DNA of 64,000 nucleotides from Xiphydria camelus (Eukaryota; Arthropoda; Insecta; Hymenoptera; Xiphydriidae): NCBI GenBank assembly GCA_963678675.1, contig OY783194.1, forward strand, positions 18,640,278 through 18,704,277, read 5' to 3'. Position 1 is the stretch's first letter, and each line of letters starts with the position of its first letter. The notes under the pieces were generated by a model, which was not told the DNA's origin, did no database searches, and saw nothing but the letters and a program-made list of their open reading frames with translations. Of the stretch, positions 11,635-22,250 are shown piece by piece. Both the position numbers and the translations under genes were made by a program.

Positions 11635-12303
11635 TTGGACTAATCCAAAGAGATTCAATAGAAATAACATTTAAAAAGTTAGAATTCGTGTAAGCGAAAT
11701 GTCAATTTTTTCTGAATATTATTTTCGTATACTTGAGTAATCCATAAAAGTATCAAACTTTCTTGAAGAGCTAAAGTTGAAAATGAGTAAATCTTTTAAG
11801 AAGCATGTTTCTTCATTGAAGTTACTATTTTTTGAAAGATTCATATACACTCGAAGAAAAGGATGCTGCAAAAAAAGGGGGATATGGGAAATGGTGATGA
11901 TTAAAAAGGGAAAACAATAAATGATCCCGCGCACGTGTCAAAGTTCGCAGTCAAGCGGTGTGCATCAAATAGTCCAGCGATCAAACGGAGTTGGTCAAAC
12001 GGTGATAGACAAAATCACACACCGCAACCCGAAATTGTAGTACTAAGCTGGTTAGATCAGGATAGGTGTTTGAGTCTTATGTATCTTCAAAACGACTTTG
12101 TACAATTTCAAAGAACAATATACTCGTAGTTGCGCAATTTATAGTAGGATTCTTAAAAAATGTGTATAGCCTTCAAATGTTGTAAGTTGTTCAAAATAAA
12201 TGTGGAAACTTTATACATCTATTCCATTAAGGAAACTTCATGAATTCATTAGATTTTCAAATGATTTAAGTACCTAACATTGACATAAAAGTTTTATCTG
12301 TTG
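11635..12303. other. Downstream flank of Sara, nothing recognised
   Basis: Intergenic sequence just beyond the likely Sara polyadenylation site. No element or gene was recognised. Confidence 0.5.
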
Positions 12304-12309
12304 TTTATT
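12304..12309 (-). terminator. Candidate Sara polyadenylation signal
   Basis: AATAAA on the minus strand, 218 bases beyond the Sara stop codon. It is the first canonical signal I see there. Inferred from position only. Confidence 0.45.
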
Positions 12310-12527
12310 GTATCTAAATTTAAGAAATTGCGTTTTGTTTTCTGTTCTGCAAATCGTCGAATACGATCAAGTCATGAATAATATATTACTTTCGACTGCT
12401 CGACATGTACAGTTACATTTAATCTTACAACGAATAATTACACAATCTCGATGCAAAGTTAAAGCAGTAACTGTTTTATAGGAGACAGCCAATGGTAATT
12501 AAAAACGAGACTTAAACACAGTAGTTT

Positions 12528-12683
12528 TCAGTCATCTAGTACGTGGAATATTAATTCAAGAACAGCGTAGGTATCCTGACTGGTCTGCGCAGCTTTATGC
12601 AGAATTTGAATTAATTCATTATCCAGACTCTTCATATAAATAGGTGGTAATCGCGTGCCTTCACTGCCAGCTTCATAACCCAC
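12528..12683 (-). CDS. Sara: Sara, last coding exon (51 residues and stop)
   Basis: Sara anchors receptor-regulated SMADs at early endosomes for phosphorylation by activated TGF-beta-type receptors. This exon encodes the end of the conserved C-terminal domain. It starts after the acceptor AG (12684-12685) with VGYEAGSEGTRLPP, continues with IYMKSLDNELIQILHKAA and ELIFHVLDD, and ends at TGA (12528-12530). The family pattern V-x-Y/F-Q/E-A-G-S-x-G, then YxxxLDxxLIxxxH, then ELIF is kept. The preceding exon ends in phase 0, so the join is in frame. The exon is too short to stand out as an ORF and was found by reading for the expected motif after exon 18179-18340. Confidence 0.93.
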   Translation of the reverse strand: MGYEAGSEGTRLPPIYMKSLDNELIQILHKAAQTSQDTYAVLELIFHVLDD

Positions 12684-13264
12684 CTAAATTAACAGATATA
12701 AATAACTAATGTTATTTTATGTAATATTGCATATTATATAACTGAAAAATTAAAAACCTCATATCAAGAATGTGCAAATTTTGTTTTTTGCCGCAAATTA
12801 ATCTATTATGAGACACTGTATAAGAAAATGTTGCTTTCTATAGAGGCAATAATAACCCTTTTTTAGAATATTTAGCGAATCTGAGATCCCTTAAATTCTC
12901 TGACTTTTCAAGAGTCTTCCTTGCGTTATAACATATTCAACGAAACAGACTTATGTAGAGTACTGACACAGCTTGACATTAAGCTGACTCCAGATAACAC
13001 AATTCGACAAATTTCAGATTATATTTACCCCCCGATTGAATAAAATCCCCTTTCATAAATTTTAATACACTAAATCTGATTTTAAAGGGACACGGAAACG
13101 TAAATAACTAATCTCTATTATGCAACAACCATGTTTGATTTGGTCGAAACGACAGTTGTACCTGCTCTTAATTTCATTACTTTGTATATGATAATGAATT
13201 TAAGACATTTGAGATTTGGCAAATTAAATTATTGAAATCTTCATCACTAAAGGAAAGGCGCCCT
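12684..13264 (-). other. Sara intron, left part
   Basis: The 3' part of the 5.5-kb intron between the last two Sara exons. AT-rich, with nothing else recognised. Confidence 0.7.
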
Positions 13265-13869
13265 AGTACGTACATATGGGACAAATTATGCTATTTTGAA
13301 AGACCCCGGAACTTAAGGTCACGGATCTTGTTTCTTTTTTCCCCTCGTAGTATTCGATGAGATGTAAAAGTTTCATGAACTATATATTTTTATTGCAAAC
13401 TGTTCAATCAATAAACTTTATTGAAGTTATGCTTGACGGCAACATTTTGCAATCTTCATCAATTAATTCCTAGATAGCTATTAATTATGAAAAAATAATG
13501 TTCATATGAGGTGTTCATTCAAGAAAAAATATATTGAAACCGTTTGCAATAATAAAAGAACAAATTTCACGTCATCAAACAGAAGAATGTGTTTTTCATC
13601 AAGAATGTCATTTTTTATTTCAGTCCATTTTTTTCTAAATTTTTAGATGGAATTACAAGATTTTTAAGTATAAGCTGAAACTTGGTCGAGCCATAAGTTA
13701 TTTATTATTAAAGATTTTAAAATAATAATGTGTATTTAAGGAAGCGTGTATAGGTATTGTGTGCGCGTGGTAAAAGAATTTCCGTCTGCTGGTCGGGTTG
13801 AGAAGTACGGGCAGGGACAAAAGGTTGCAGAACACATTGCCATGAGTGAAAACATCAATGTTTAAAGCT

Positions 13870-14040
13870 ACGTGTTATATGTATAAAGAAGTGCTGCAAT
13901 ACCCCTAAGTCTAGTGGTAATCTCCACTTTTATACCTTGCCCAAAGAAAGTGTTTTTAAGTCGTCGCTTGTGGATTGAAGCTGTATACCTAAAGGCAATG
14001 AATGTCTGATCCGCTTTCAAAATGTACGAATTTTGAGGCT
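13870..14040 (+). pseudogene. Possible THAP-domain remnant
   Basis: One frame reads CCNTPKSSGNLHFYTLPKES. After a one-base shift it continues SRRLWIEAV. The spacing of Cys pair, aromatic/proline segment and RRxWIEAV resembles a THAP DNA-binding domain, as found in P-type transposases and host genes. The downstream C2CH His and AVPTIF-like end are not visible. It lies in the extra segment of the left palindrome arm. This is a weak call. Confidence 0.3.
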
Positions 14041-14747
14041 TTGTAATTGGTCGAAAAAAATAATTCTACCAATCGTCGATCTTAAATTTCGTAGACTGAA
14101 AGAGGGTCAGATAGATGCGGGTTATGCTCCTTAGGCATACAGTCATATGTGTAAATTGTGTAGAATAATATTGAATTAAACGCAATAAATGTTATTGAAC
14201 AGTAAACATTTGCAATCCTTTTTAATTATGATTTCAGAAAGCCTTAAGGTTAATGGGAATAGAAAAAATGAGTTTGCAGTAGGTACTCATTTTATTGATA
14301 GCAAATCAGAACATCCTCACCACCCAACTTTTAACTGTCATATAGCATTTTTTCTTTCACGTTTTCGTTCTATCTCTCAAGCAAGTTTCACATATATCCA
14401 CGAACTCAAATTTAATAATTCTATGCATACTTTCTTGTTGTTCGGCACATTATATTCAATTGTTCCATTTAATTTTTTTTAGTATATGTATCGATGATAT
14501 ACTCATCACAAAATCTACGTCTGCATTGCATTTTTGTGGGCAAACATTGTTACGGAAAATGATCAACATTTAGTTCAATACTTTCATATATCTTTTTATT
14601 CCGTATCGTCGGCACTCAATGGCAAATTAATATAATTTCGTAATTAAATAATAACATTGGTTTATAAAAAATTTACTCAAAAATAAAAAAAGATGGATTA
14701 AATAGATCTAGAAAATTGAGGTCAAATGTCGAAAAAGTTGCGTTTTA

Positions 14748-15113
14748 CGAGGGCAGAGTGAAAAGTCCGATACTTTTCTAGTAGATGGTGGTGCGATCGT
14801 GAAGATGAGTATACGGCCCCAAATTGACGAAAAAAAAAAGTTCTATTCCATCACGACAATGCACCTGCCCATGCGTCTGCCATTGCAACAGCGAAATTGG
14901 TCGATTTGTAGTTCGAACTGCTGCTGCATCCACCTTATTCACCGGATTTGGCTCCCTGCGACTTCTTTCTCTTCCCAGACTTGAAAAAATGGCTGGCTGG
15001 AAAGAAATTCTTATCAAACGAAGAGGTCATCGTCGCAGCAGAAGGCTACTTTACAGACTTTGGGGCGCATCACCATCTACTAGAAAAGTATCGGATTTTT
15101 CATTCTGCCCTCG
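14748..15113. mobile_element. mariner-derived MITE (366 bp)
   Basis: Inverted ends start cgagggcagagtgaaaagtc and are flanked by TA at 14746-14747 and 15114-15115. The inside keeps the C-terminal third of a mariner transposase, with HHDNAPAH, HPPYSPDLAPCDFFLFPDLKKW and NEEV...GYFTDFG across several frames. The ends match the longer mariner at 39436, so this is a deletion derivative of that family. It is inserted in the left palindrome arm. Confidence 0.9.
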
Positions 15114-15169
15114 TACTAGCCAAATTTTAGCTCCAAATTCGGATCGAGTACCAACAAATGAATAAGCAT

Positions 15170-15339
15170 CGATTGCATTTCACGATGCGATAAGGTTCCA
15201 GTAGGCAAAGGCAAAAATTCATCGAGGTGTGCACGGCCGATGGCCTCCGGCTTTCCGCCATACATAAGCAGCGTCGCGTACCCTCGATGAATGTTTGCTT
15301 ATATCTACTGGAACATTATCGTATCGCGGAATTCAATCG
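15170..15339. mobile_element. Small foldback element with about 55-bp arms
   Basis: cgattgcatttcacgatgcg at 15170 and its diverged inverse ending at 15339 flank a short loop. A third, inverted copy of the arm is at about 16380-16432, within the right arm of the large palindrome. Confidence 0.65.
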
Positions 15340-16370
15340 CTTTATTTTTTGACGTTTAATCCAAATTTTCGGCTAAAATTTATATTGCATGTCTAGCTTT
15401 TTGAAAACTGAAATGGCCGTCTACTATATACAAGCAGTGTCGTGAACACCTCGATGATTTTTAGAGTCCTTTTAATTTCCGTCTGTCCGTCCGTCCGTTA
15501 TCAAAATGTATTTTAAATGGATATATCTCTTAAACTAATGAGCGGATCTCAACTATTTCATTTTTGTTTCGTAGAGCTCTATGACGATAATGTGCGTTTC
15601 AATTTTCATTGAAGTTGGTTGATCCGTTCAGAAATTATCACAGAATGAAAAATCTCCCACATTCGCAGTTTTTGGCGGATAACTCAAGAACGGTTCATCC
15701 AAATTCGATGAAATTTTGACAAAAAATTACGGTACTTAGTCGAAAGTGTATCAACAATTTGGTCAAATTTCTTGCAATTGTTTTTAAGAACTTTCTCAAA
15801 AACGTCGAAATTTTCATGCAAGTTTTGTACCCCCTCTTTCATTTTCGCACGCTTTTATCGATCTTTACCAAATTTTGCAGTAATATATGGGGTGGTATAG
15901 TATTATTCGGTATTGCGATTGAACCCTATCGGTTCAGAGGTTTTGAAGTTATCAACAAAAAAGTGAAATTTTACGTTCTGCGATACTGTTCATTAGCTTG
16001 TTGAACGCAGCTCGAAACTACGATTAAAACGACTTATAGATCAAAAATATCAGTTGAGTTTCGGCAAAGTTGTTGCAAAAAAAGTTTTCTAATTTTACCG
16101 TTTTTTTGACGTTTTTGATTGCGTGTTTCGATTTCATCGAAATATAGCGAACATGTAGAGAAAGGAAAACGAAACATTCTGATATAAAAATTGTCGAAAT
16201 CGGACAAGCCGTTCAGAAGTTACGGATGGTGTTTTTTTTTTCGAATTTTTGATAAAAATATAATTTTTTTATTTTGAGAGATTTAATCGTCCAAAGTACA
16301 CATTTAGAATAGAGAATCTATCTTAGAATTAATAATCCACGTTCCCCAAATACTACGAGAGGCGGGGTTT
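15340..16370. other. Centre of the large palindrome, non-coding
   Basis: Contains a short (ccgt)n tract at about 15480-15497. Phrases such as gatccgttcagaaattat recur in degenerate form near 15620 and 16205. There is no coding potential. Confidence 0.5.
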
Positions 16371-16801
16371 TTATATTTGCCTATACTTATTGGAATCTAA
16401 TCGCATTACGAAATGCAATCGATGCCATCCATTTCTTGATGCTTAAGCCGAATCTGTAACCAAAATTTGGTTAGTATTTCTAATTCTTTTTAGAGAAATG
16501 AAGTCAGAAGTCCCTTAAAACGCGATTTTTTCAACGTTTGACCCCATTTTCTAAAAAAAGTGACATACAAAACGGGAAAAAATCTTTTTCCTCACTCATG
16601 CCCATTTCGAGGCCTTTTCCAGCCTATTTTTAGACCGTGAGATGGCGTTTTTCCCGCGTGACACCGACCGAGAGTCCGCAGGCTATCAAAAGATTGCTTA
16701 GTCCGAAGTGGGTCTTTTTTCCAAACTGATAAACGCAACGCGAAATGAGCCGTGTATACTTCTGTTTGTTTTGTTTTGGGAAATGGGCATTCGTGAGAAA
16801 A

Positions 16802-16981
16802 AATAGTATGTCATTCGGCTGAAATCCTCGGATTTTTCAGACTGTGTTTAGGTCGTAGCACGAGGCATGGTGAGGGGACGAGGCTCGGGCCCTGGTCCCC
16901 TCACCATGCCTCGTGTTACGACCTAATTAAACACAGTCTGAAAAAACCTCGGATTATCGCCTAATGACATAAGATACTATT
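16802..16981. mobile_element. Foldback MITE, about 85-bp arms
   Basis: Left arm about 16802-16878 and right arm about 16896-16981 are inverted copies (ends aatagtat...). They share gaggcatggtgagggga next to a loop of about 17 bases. The right half matches 5049-5144. It is inserted in the right arm of the large palindrome. Confidence 0.85.
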
Positions 16982-18178
16982 AGAATCAACATGTCACGAT
17001 TTATATAATCCATCTAGTTTCATTTCTAATGCGAAAAAAAGGTCTGATTTCGTAGACTAGTATAATCGGTGTCCGGAAAAACAGAATGCAGACGTAGCGT
17101 TTGTAGAAATGCTTTTGCGAATTGAAACCGCTCTGAAGGAAATCGCGCACGATTCTTTAATGTAATGCAGAGGTAGAGTCTGTAATGAGTATCACTGATA
17201 TATAATTTTTATAAAATGAATAGATCAATTGAATTGAATGTGGATTATTTTTTATTATACACATTCCTTTAAATACGCATTCTTACTTTAAAATTTTTAA
17301 TAATAAATAACCTATGTCTCGGCTCGAGTTCAGCTTACTCTTAAAAATCTTGTGATTTCATTCAGAATTTTAGAAAAAGTCAGACTAAAATAAAAAATGA
17401 CATCTTGGAAGGAAAACACATTTTTGTGCTTAATGCCGTGAGATTTGATATTTTAGAATTGCAAACACTTTCCTTGAAAAGTATATTCAAAATGAACATT
17501 TCGTGTGAGCATCATTTTTTCATAATTAACAGTTGCCTAGGAATCGTCGGATGAAGACTGTAAAGTGTTGCCGTCAAACATAACTTCGATCACGTTTATT
17601 GATTGAGCGGTTTGCAATAAAAAGATATATAATAGTTCATGGAATTTGTATATCTCATCGAATACTACAAGGGAAAAAAGAATAAACAAGATTGGTGACT
17701 TCAAGTTACGGCGCCTTTCAAACTTACATAATTTACCCCATATGTACGATTAATTACTAAGAATAATGAGCATGAACCAAGTAACGCAAAAAACAATACG
17801 AAGCACCAAACTATTCAGTAGAACAAAATTAATCTTATTCTGTTAATAATGCATTGTTGTTATAGCTCAACGCACTATATTTACTGCATTCTAAAAAAAT
17901 GTTCACTTACGATTGTAATCAATTTCATTCAGGAAGTAAACACAAGCTTAAATTTATCGGGCTGTGCAATTATTACTGGCGATAATCAACACAAGAGGAA
18001 TGATTTAATAGTCTTGTATTTATCGCATATCCATATACATCGTAAAATAAGAATCTTCTAATTCATTCGTAAAAATAAAAAATTGTAAGAAATAATTAGA
18101 GACGATATATAACGACTTCCGGTAACCTAACGATGAATTTGTGTACCTTATGTGTGCACACGTCAGAATATTACTTAC

Positions 18179-18340
18179 GTTATCAGGATGGACGGTTGTT
18201 CTCACGGCAAGCTTTGTTAGACCTGCAGTTGCTAAAAGGTCCAATAATTTGACCAATGCTGTACAAGTTGCTCGGGCAATATTCTCAGACAACTTGTTTA
18301 TGTCCACAGGATCATGTACACCATTCGCATGATCGTCAGA
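18179..18340 (-). CDS. Sara: Sara, internal coding exon (54 residues)
   Basis: It follows acceptor AG (18341-18342) and ends before donor GTAAGT (18178 downward). It encodes SDDHANGVHDPVDINKLSEN, then IARATCTALV, LLDLLATAGLTKLAVRTT and HPDN. This matches the conserved segment of the Sara C-terminal domain where family members have an acidic stretch, then LxExxAxAxCxAL and GMxKLGLRVxxDxDxV. It is 162 bases with phase 0 at both ends, consistent with its neighbours. The open frame extends further left, but the perfect donor and the join to VGYEAGS fix the end. Confidence 0.95.
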
Positions 18341-18407
18341 CTTTGCAAATAATTGGAATGTTAACTCCATCGTAAAAATTCTTGGAAATTGAATATAACT
18401 TATTCAC

Positions 18408-18667
18408 TATACTGCCGTCCTAACTTAAAAAGCAGTATCTCCCAAATTGTCAGTTTCGAGAAAACGGACATTTTAGTTCTTATTATAAAAAAATCATCAT
18501 AATGTAAGACTATTGGAATATAAGAAAAAAGATTTGATATGTATAATTCATTTCAAAATTAATACATTTTTTCGTGGTGGCCCAGCTATAAGAACTAAAA
18601 TGTCCGTTTTCTCGAAACTGACAATTTGGGAGAGACCTACTGCTTTTTAAGTTAGGACGGCAGTATA
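18408..18667. mobile_element. MITE with about 75-bp TIRs filling a Sara intron
   Basis: tactgccgtcctaacttaaa at the left and its inverse at the right extend as near-identical arms of about 75 bp to ctcgaaactgac...agttcttat. It occupies about 260 of the 358 bases of the intron between exons 18699-18819 and 18179-18340. TA occurs at both edges. Confidence 0.9.
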
Positions 18668-18698
18668 CAGATTGACATTCGATTAAAAACGAGCTTAC

Positions 18699-18819
18699 TT
18701 TTAATATAAACACCTCCGTCCAACGAATAAACCTGCTTGTTCCCATGTAATCAATTCCATTATGGACTCTAATTGAAGGAATACCATCCATAGGTTTACC
18801 GTCGATCGGACTTTTGACA
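18699..18819 (-). CDS. Sara: Sara, internal coding exon (40 residues)
   Basis: It runs from acceptor ...cacAG (18820-18821) to donor GTAAGC (18698 downward). After the split Gly codon shared with exon 21890-22133 it reads VKSPIDGKPMDGIPSIRVHN, then GIDYMG and FIRWTEVFILK. The Sara-family hallmarks VxSPIDGKSM and IRWTEVFFL are evident. 121 bases: one base completes the previous codon, then 40 codons, ending in phase 0. Confidence 0.95.
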
Positions 18820-19750
18820 CTGTGAATGAAATTGAATAAACAAATATCATTGACAGGCAATATGGTAATGATATAATTATGTATACTTCATTATATGTAT
18901 ACAGTTTATAAATTAAATGGGATATACAGGGCGTCATGTAATTCGTGATAAATAAACATGTGGAGATGTTTTTCATCGAAAATAAATCCATGAAAATACA
19001 TATGAAATTTTCCTAAAGCTTATCATTTCGACTCACGAAATCAATAATGTTCAGATGACAAGATTATGAGCATACAGGGTTCCAGGCTTCAAACCAAACG
19101 TAGGAATTATGAGAATGTGAATGAGAACGCCACTGACGTAATATCCATGTCATATAGAAACGTCTCTGTTGCATATTTTTTCTCCTTTATATTACTTTAT
19201 ATTTTTGTCTCCCACATAGCGACAATATTAGGCCGACATACTCATTCACATTCATATGATACCTATACATGGTTTCAAGCTATGTCCCTGGATAGGAAAA
19301 GCGCTAATATGAGTCGGTTCAGCGTCTCGGTAGATAATATTCGAGAAATATTATGTGGTGAGATATAGGTACGGAATACTATCAAAGAGAAAAATAATTG
19401 AAGAATCTGATGGATTAAAAAATCTGGAACTTCGAAATGTTAAATGATTATAATTGTGGATAGAATTATTACAATCCCCCTACTCTTCTTCATGTTCAAC
19501 AGATCATCGCCGCGTACTTATATACTTATCACGAATAATAAGACACTCTGTGTACTAGAAATGAAAGATAGAAGAAAAGAAGATACTCCCTCTCCCCTTA
19601 TTCACTACATAGAGAGGGAGGAGACTGTATTTATTATTTAAATATCGGTCTAAAAAGTACTAAAAATATAACGCTTTTCGGGCGCCAGTGTCTGTCCTAC
19701 CTTCAAACAAAATTCATCTTACAACTTGCAATTGATTAGTAACAGCCGTT
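18820..19750 (-). other. Sara intron, right of exon 18699-18819
   Basis: Part of the 3.07-kb intron. A weak inverted pair (about 19075-19120 with 19225-19285) suggests an old MITE. Nothing else is seen. Confidence 0.5.
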
Positions 19751-20030
19751 ATAATACAACGGAATCCCTATAAAGTCGCCAATCTCAAGAGAAAGTAACT
19801 TTAAGAGGATTACGCTTAGAGGCGTCACCATATAAATGGTAAGGATACACATGCAGTTCAGATTGAATAGTGTTGGTGCATAAGGTTAGGGCCGAGTACA
19901 GAAGTGAGTATTTGTGGTGAACTGTCCTAATTTCGGTTCTCCTCCTTGTAAGGAATCTAATTAATGGAAGAAAAATTGGAGATGGCTACTTTTAAAGGAT
20001 GCAACTTTATAGGGATTCTATTATACTACA
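19751..20030. mobile_element. MITE, TIR core ggaatccctataaagt
   Basis: The core near 19760-19776 has its inverse near 20008-20024, with loosely matching outer bases. About 280 bp, within a Sara intron. Confidence 0.55.
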
Positions 20031-21889
20031 CAGAATGCGTCCATGGAGATCAGAAGTTCCGATGTAAGGATAAAGTAGTAGCACATGGAAGTGAATGGTA
20101 AAGAGATAGTTCTGCGTTGCAGTGCGGAAGAGAGGCGGCCATGTTTGGTGAAACTGGCGTGGGAGAGGGAACTTTAGGGGGTTTTTTCTGCGAGATGCAC
20201 GGAAGCACCTATCTTACAAACGAAGATGACACGGGCGAGAGTGACGAAATTACACTTTCGTGTTCGAAAGTTGACAAACAGAGCGAATAAAATAAAATAT
20301 GGCTTCAACTATAAAAGGCCTACAGAAGGACCCAATTGAAGTACAAAAAGGCCATTGGAGAGAGTAGAAAAAGAAAATAGGAGACTTACTCTGAGGAAAA
20401 ATGCAGAAAATATCAGAAATAGCGCTTTTACTGGTTACTACTAGGGGAGGTGATGGATATACCGCCCATCTAAGGAAACTGGGAGAACTTGATTACATTA
20501 AAATAAAATTTAATGCACGAAACCGTTTTCAAGGGGTTTTGTGCAGTATCTGTTTCAATTTTTTCATACATAAGTATATAAAGTTTGTATTTATAAAAAA
20601 TATGATGAGCATATTTTATACAATCGGCAATTGAGCGGTACATTGCACAGATGCATGTATGACCCCCCAACTTGCTTCAAATACCGCCCAACATATAACA
20701 ATTAAATATTACAATAAAATATTGTTTTTATTATTTGCAATAACCATTTTAATTTCATTTTTTCTTACTTCTTTATTTTGTTACTGATTAAATCAATTTA
20801 CTTACGTGAATTTTATTCACTGACTGGCAAACGCCAACACAATAGGTACTCTCACTCGCAACTAAGCGATCCAACAAATAGCCCGGGCGGTATTCGATCC
20901 ACACACTGGGTCGTGCAACGTGCAAATGCGCGCATCACGAAAAACATTAATATTAATTAATGAAAAGCTTTTTTAATTATTTAGATGTGTATTTTTAATA
21001 CAAAAATCTATGACAAATTGATGCTTCATTATTTGATATAATTGATAAATAGTTAAAATGATGAAAAACCTTAAATGGGACTTGAAAAATCTTATAAGAA
21101 TTCCACCGATAATTTTTTAATTTTTTTAAATTTGAGTGAAAAAAATGGGAAATGTTTGTTGAATTTAGGTTTAGTATTGAATCCTTTCTTATGGTAAAAA
21201 TCATGAGTTATTATACTATTATTATTTTTTACTGGTTAGATTATAGAAAAATACTAATAATTGCATAGCGCGTGCTGAGATTTCAGTGGTTCATTGGCGT
21301 ATCAAACGGTGACATGAAAGATCGAGCAGATCGAAAGATGAATTTGGTTTCAAGACGAAAGCAGATAACAGCACGTAAAACGACGCATTTCTTATCTTCT
21401 CCTATGCTGATATCCAAGCAAAGCATTTAGTTGACGCTCCTCCCCCTTCCCCCTCCTCAGAATGAAAAGAAGAAACTAGAGGGCGATCGCTTTTATTTCT
21501 CCAAGACTTCTTTCACTCTAGACAGATTACGGTGAACTCTTTCGCTTTTAATTTAACGTTACTTATTTCAACTGACCATTTATTTCAACTTCTGAACGTC
21601 AGATAATTCAACGTTATAGTGGAAGTGTACTCCCACTACGCCTGTCTTCTTCTTCGGCACTGATATAAGCTGTGACTTACTACTTCATTCTGTTTACCAT
21701 ACACGTCAACTGACGCTATTGTAGATTACTTAAATGAGCATGCACGGAAGACCGAAGAAGTCCTCGTGGCGGTGTATTTTTACCGTGTTGAATTAATTGG
21801 CGTTCTTCGGTTCCGAGTTATTGAATTAAGTGAGAATCCATTGCACACCATTGCTACAAAACTTCAAATTTTAACTAAGAGGAACATAC
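20031..21889 (-). other. Sara intron, nothing recognised
   Basis: AT-rich intron sequence. taccgccc-type words recur at about 20460, 20682 and 20887, but no element boundaries could be drawn. Confidence 0.5.
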
Positions 21890-22133
21890 CCTAAATTGAA
21901 GTGCACATCGTTGTCCACCCATTTGATATTCACAGTCTCATCCGGTTCAGTAGCTCCTTGCCGCCCACAACCGATTGAAAAATCTTGCATATTTTTTAAC
22001 GCCGCCTTCAACGCTTCCATTTTTTCTGGCATTATTTGAACCATCATTCCATCTTCAACTATACTAGATTTCGCAGAAAGACCCATCGAAGACTTTAAAG
22101 CACCATTGATCACTACAAAACTTGCTCCTGTTA
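21890..22133 (-). CDS. Sara: Sara, internal coding exon (81 residues)
   Basis: It starts after acceptor AG (22134-22135) and ends before donor GTATGT (21889 downward). Visible blocks are VTGASFVVINGALKSSMG, LSAKSSIVEDGMMVQIMP, EKMEALKAALKNMQDFSIGC and DETVNIKWVDND. They match the strongly conserved Sara motifs VTGASFxVFNGAL, AKSSIVEDGxMVQI and ALRxxxDFxIxCG. 244 bases: the first two complete the Val codon begun in exon 48383-48798 and the last two begin the Gly completed in exon 18699-18819. The open frame continues right past the acceptor into a MITE fragment and is not coding there. Confidence 0.96.
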
Positions 22134-22167
22134 CTGAAACGATAAGAAAATGAAACAACCAACAATT

Positions 22168-22250
22168 TACGGCTTTCGCAGCCATCATAGCTATTATTGT
22201 GGGTATTAATATTCTTGGCTTCCGGATGATAATCACGTCCATGATAAAAG
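22168..22250. mobile_element. Fragment of the foldback family at 47360-47502
   Basis: About 80 bp resemble 47330-47413 (attcttggcttycgg core) and lie just upstream of a Sara acceptor. Only one arm is present. Confidence 0.6.

Larger units (their letters stand above)
13265..17752. repeat. 4.5-kb degenerate palindrome (large inverted duplication)
   Basis: 13265-13755 is an inverted copy of 17245-17752 at roughly 75% identity by eye. Collinear inverted blocks continue inward: about 14465-14540 with 17150-17240, then 14690-14746 plus 15116-15215 with 16370-16575. The left arm carries extra sequence (13760-14460 and the mariner MITE at 14748). The right arm carries the foldback at 16802-16981. 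Both arms and centre lie in one Sara intron. It could be a very large foldback transposon, or two opposed copies of one element. Confidence 0.75.

Noticed and set aside
16588..16808. Inverted pair cctcactcatgcccatttc / gaaatgggcattcgtgag
   Set aside because: Arms of about 22 bp only, with several mismatches and no target duplication. Possible, but not separable from the larger palindrome.
18020..18178. Continuation of the Sara frame left of 18179
   Set aside because: A consensus GTAAGT donor and the phase-0 join to the exon at 12528-12683 show that this is intron.
19070..19290. Weak inverted pair around gaatgtgaatgag
   Set aside because: Similarity is too low outside a 13-base core to define an element.
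20440..20960. SINE-like words taccgccc and ggatcgaatacc
   Set aside because: No box A/B pair in correct order and no flanking duplication.
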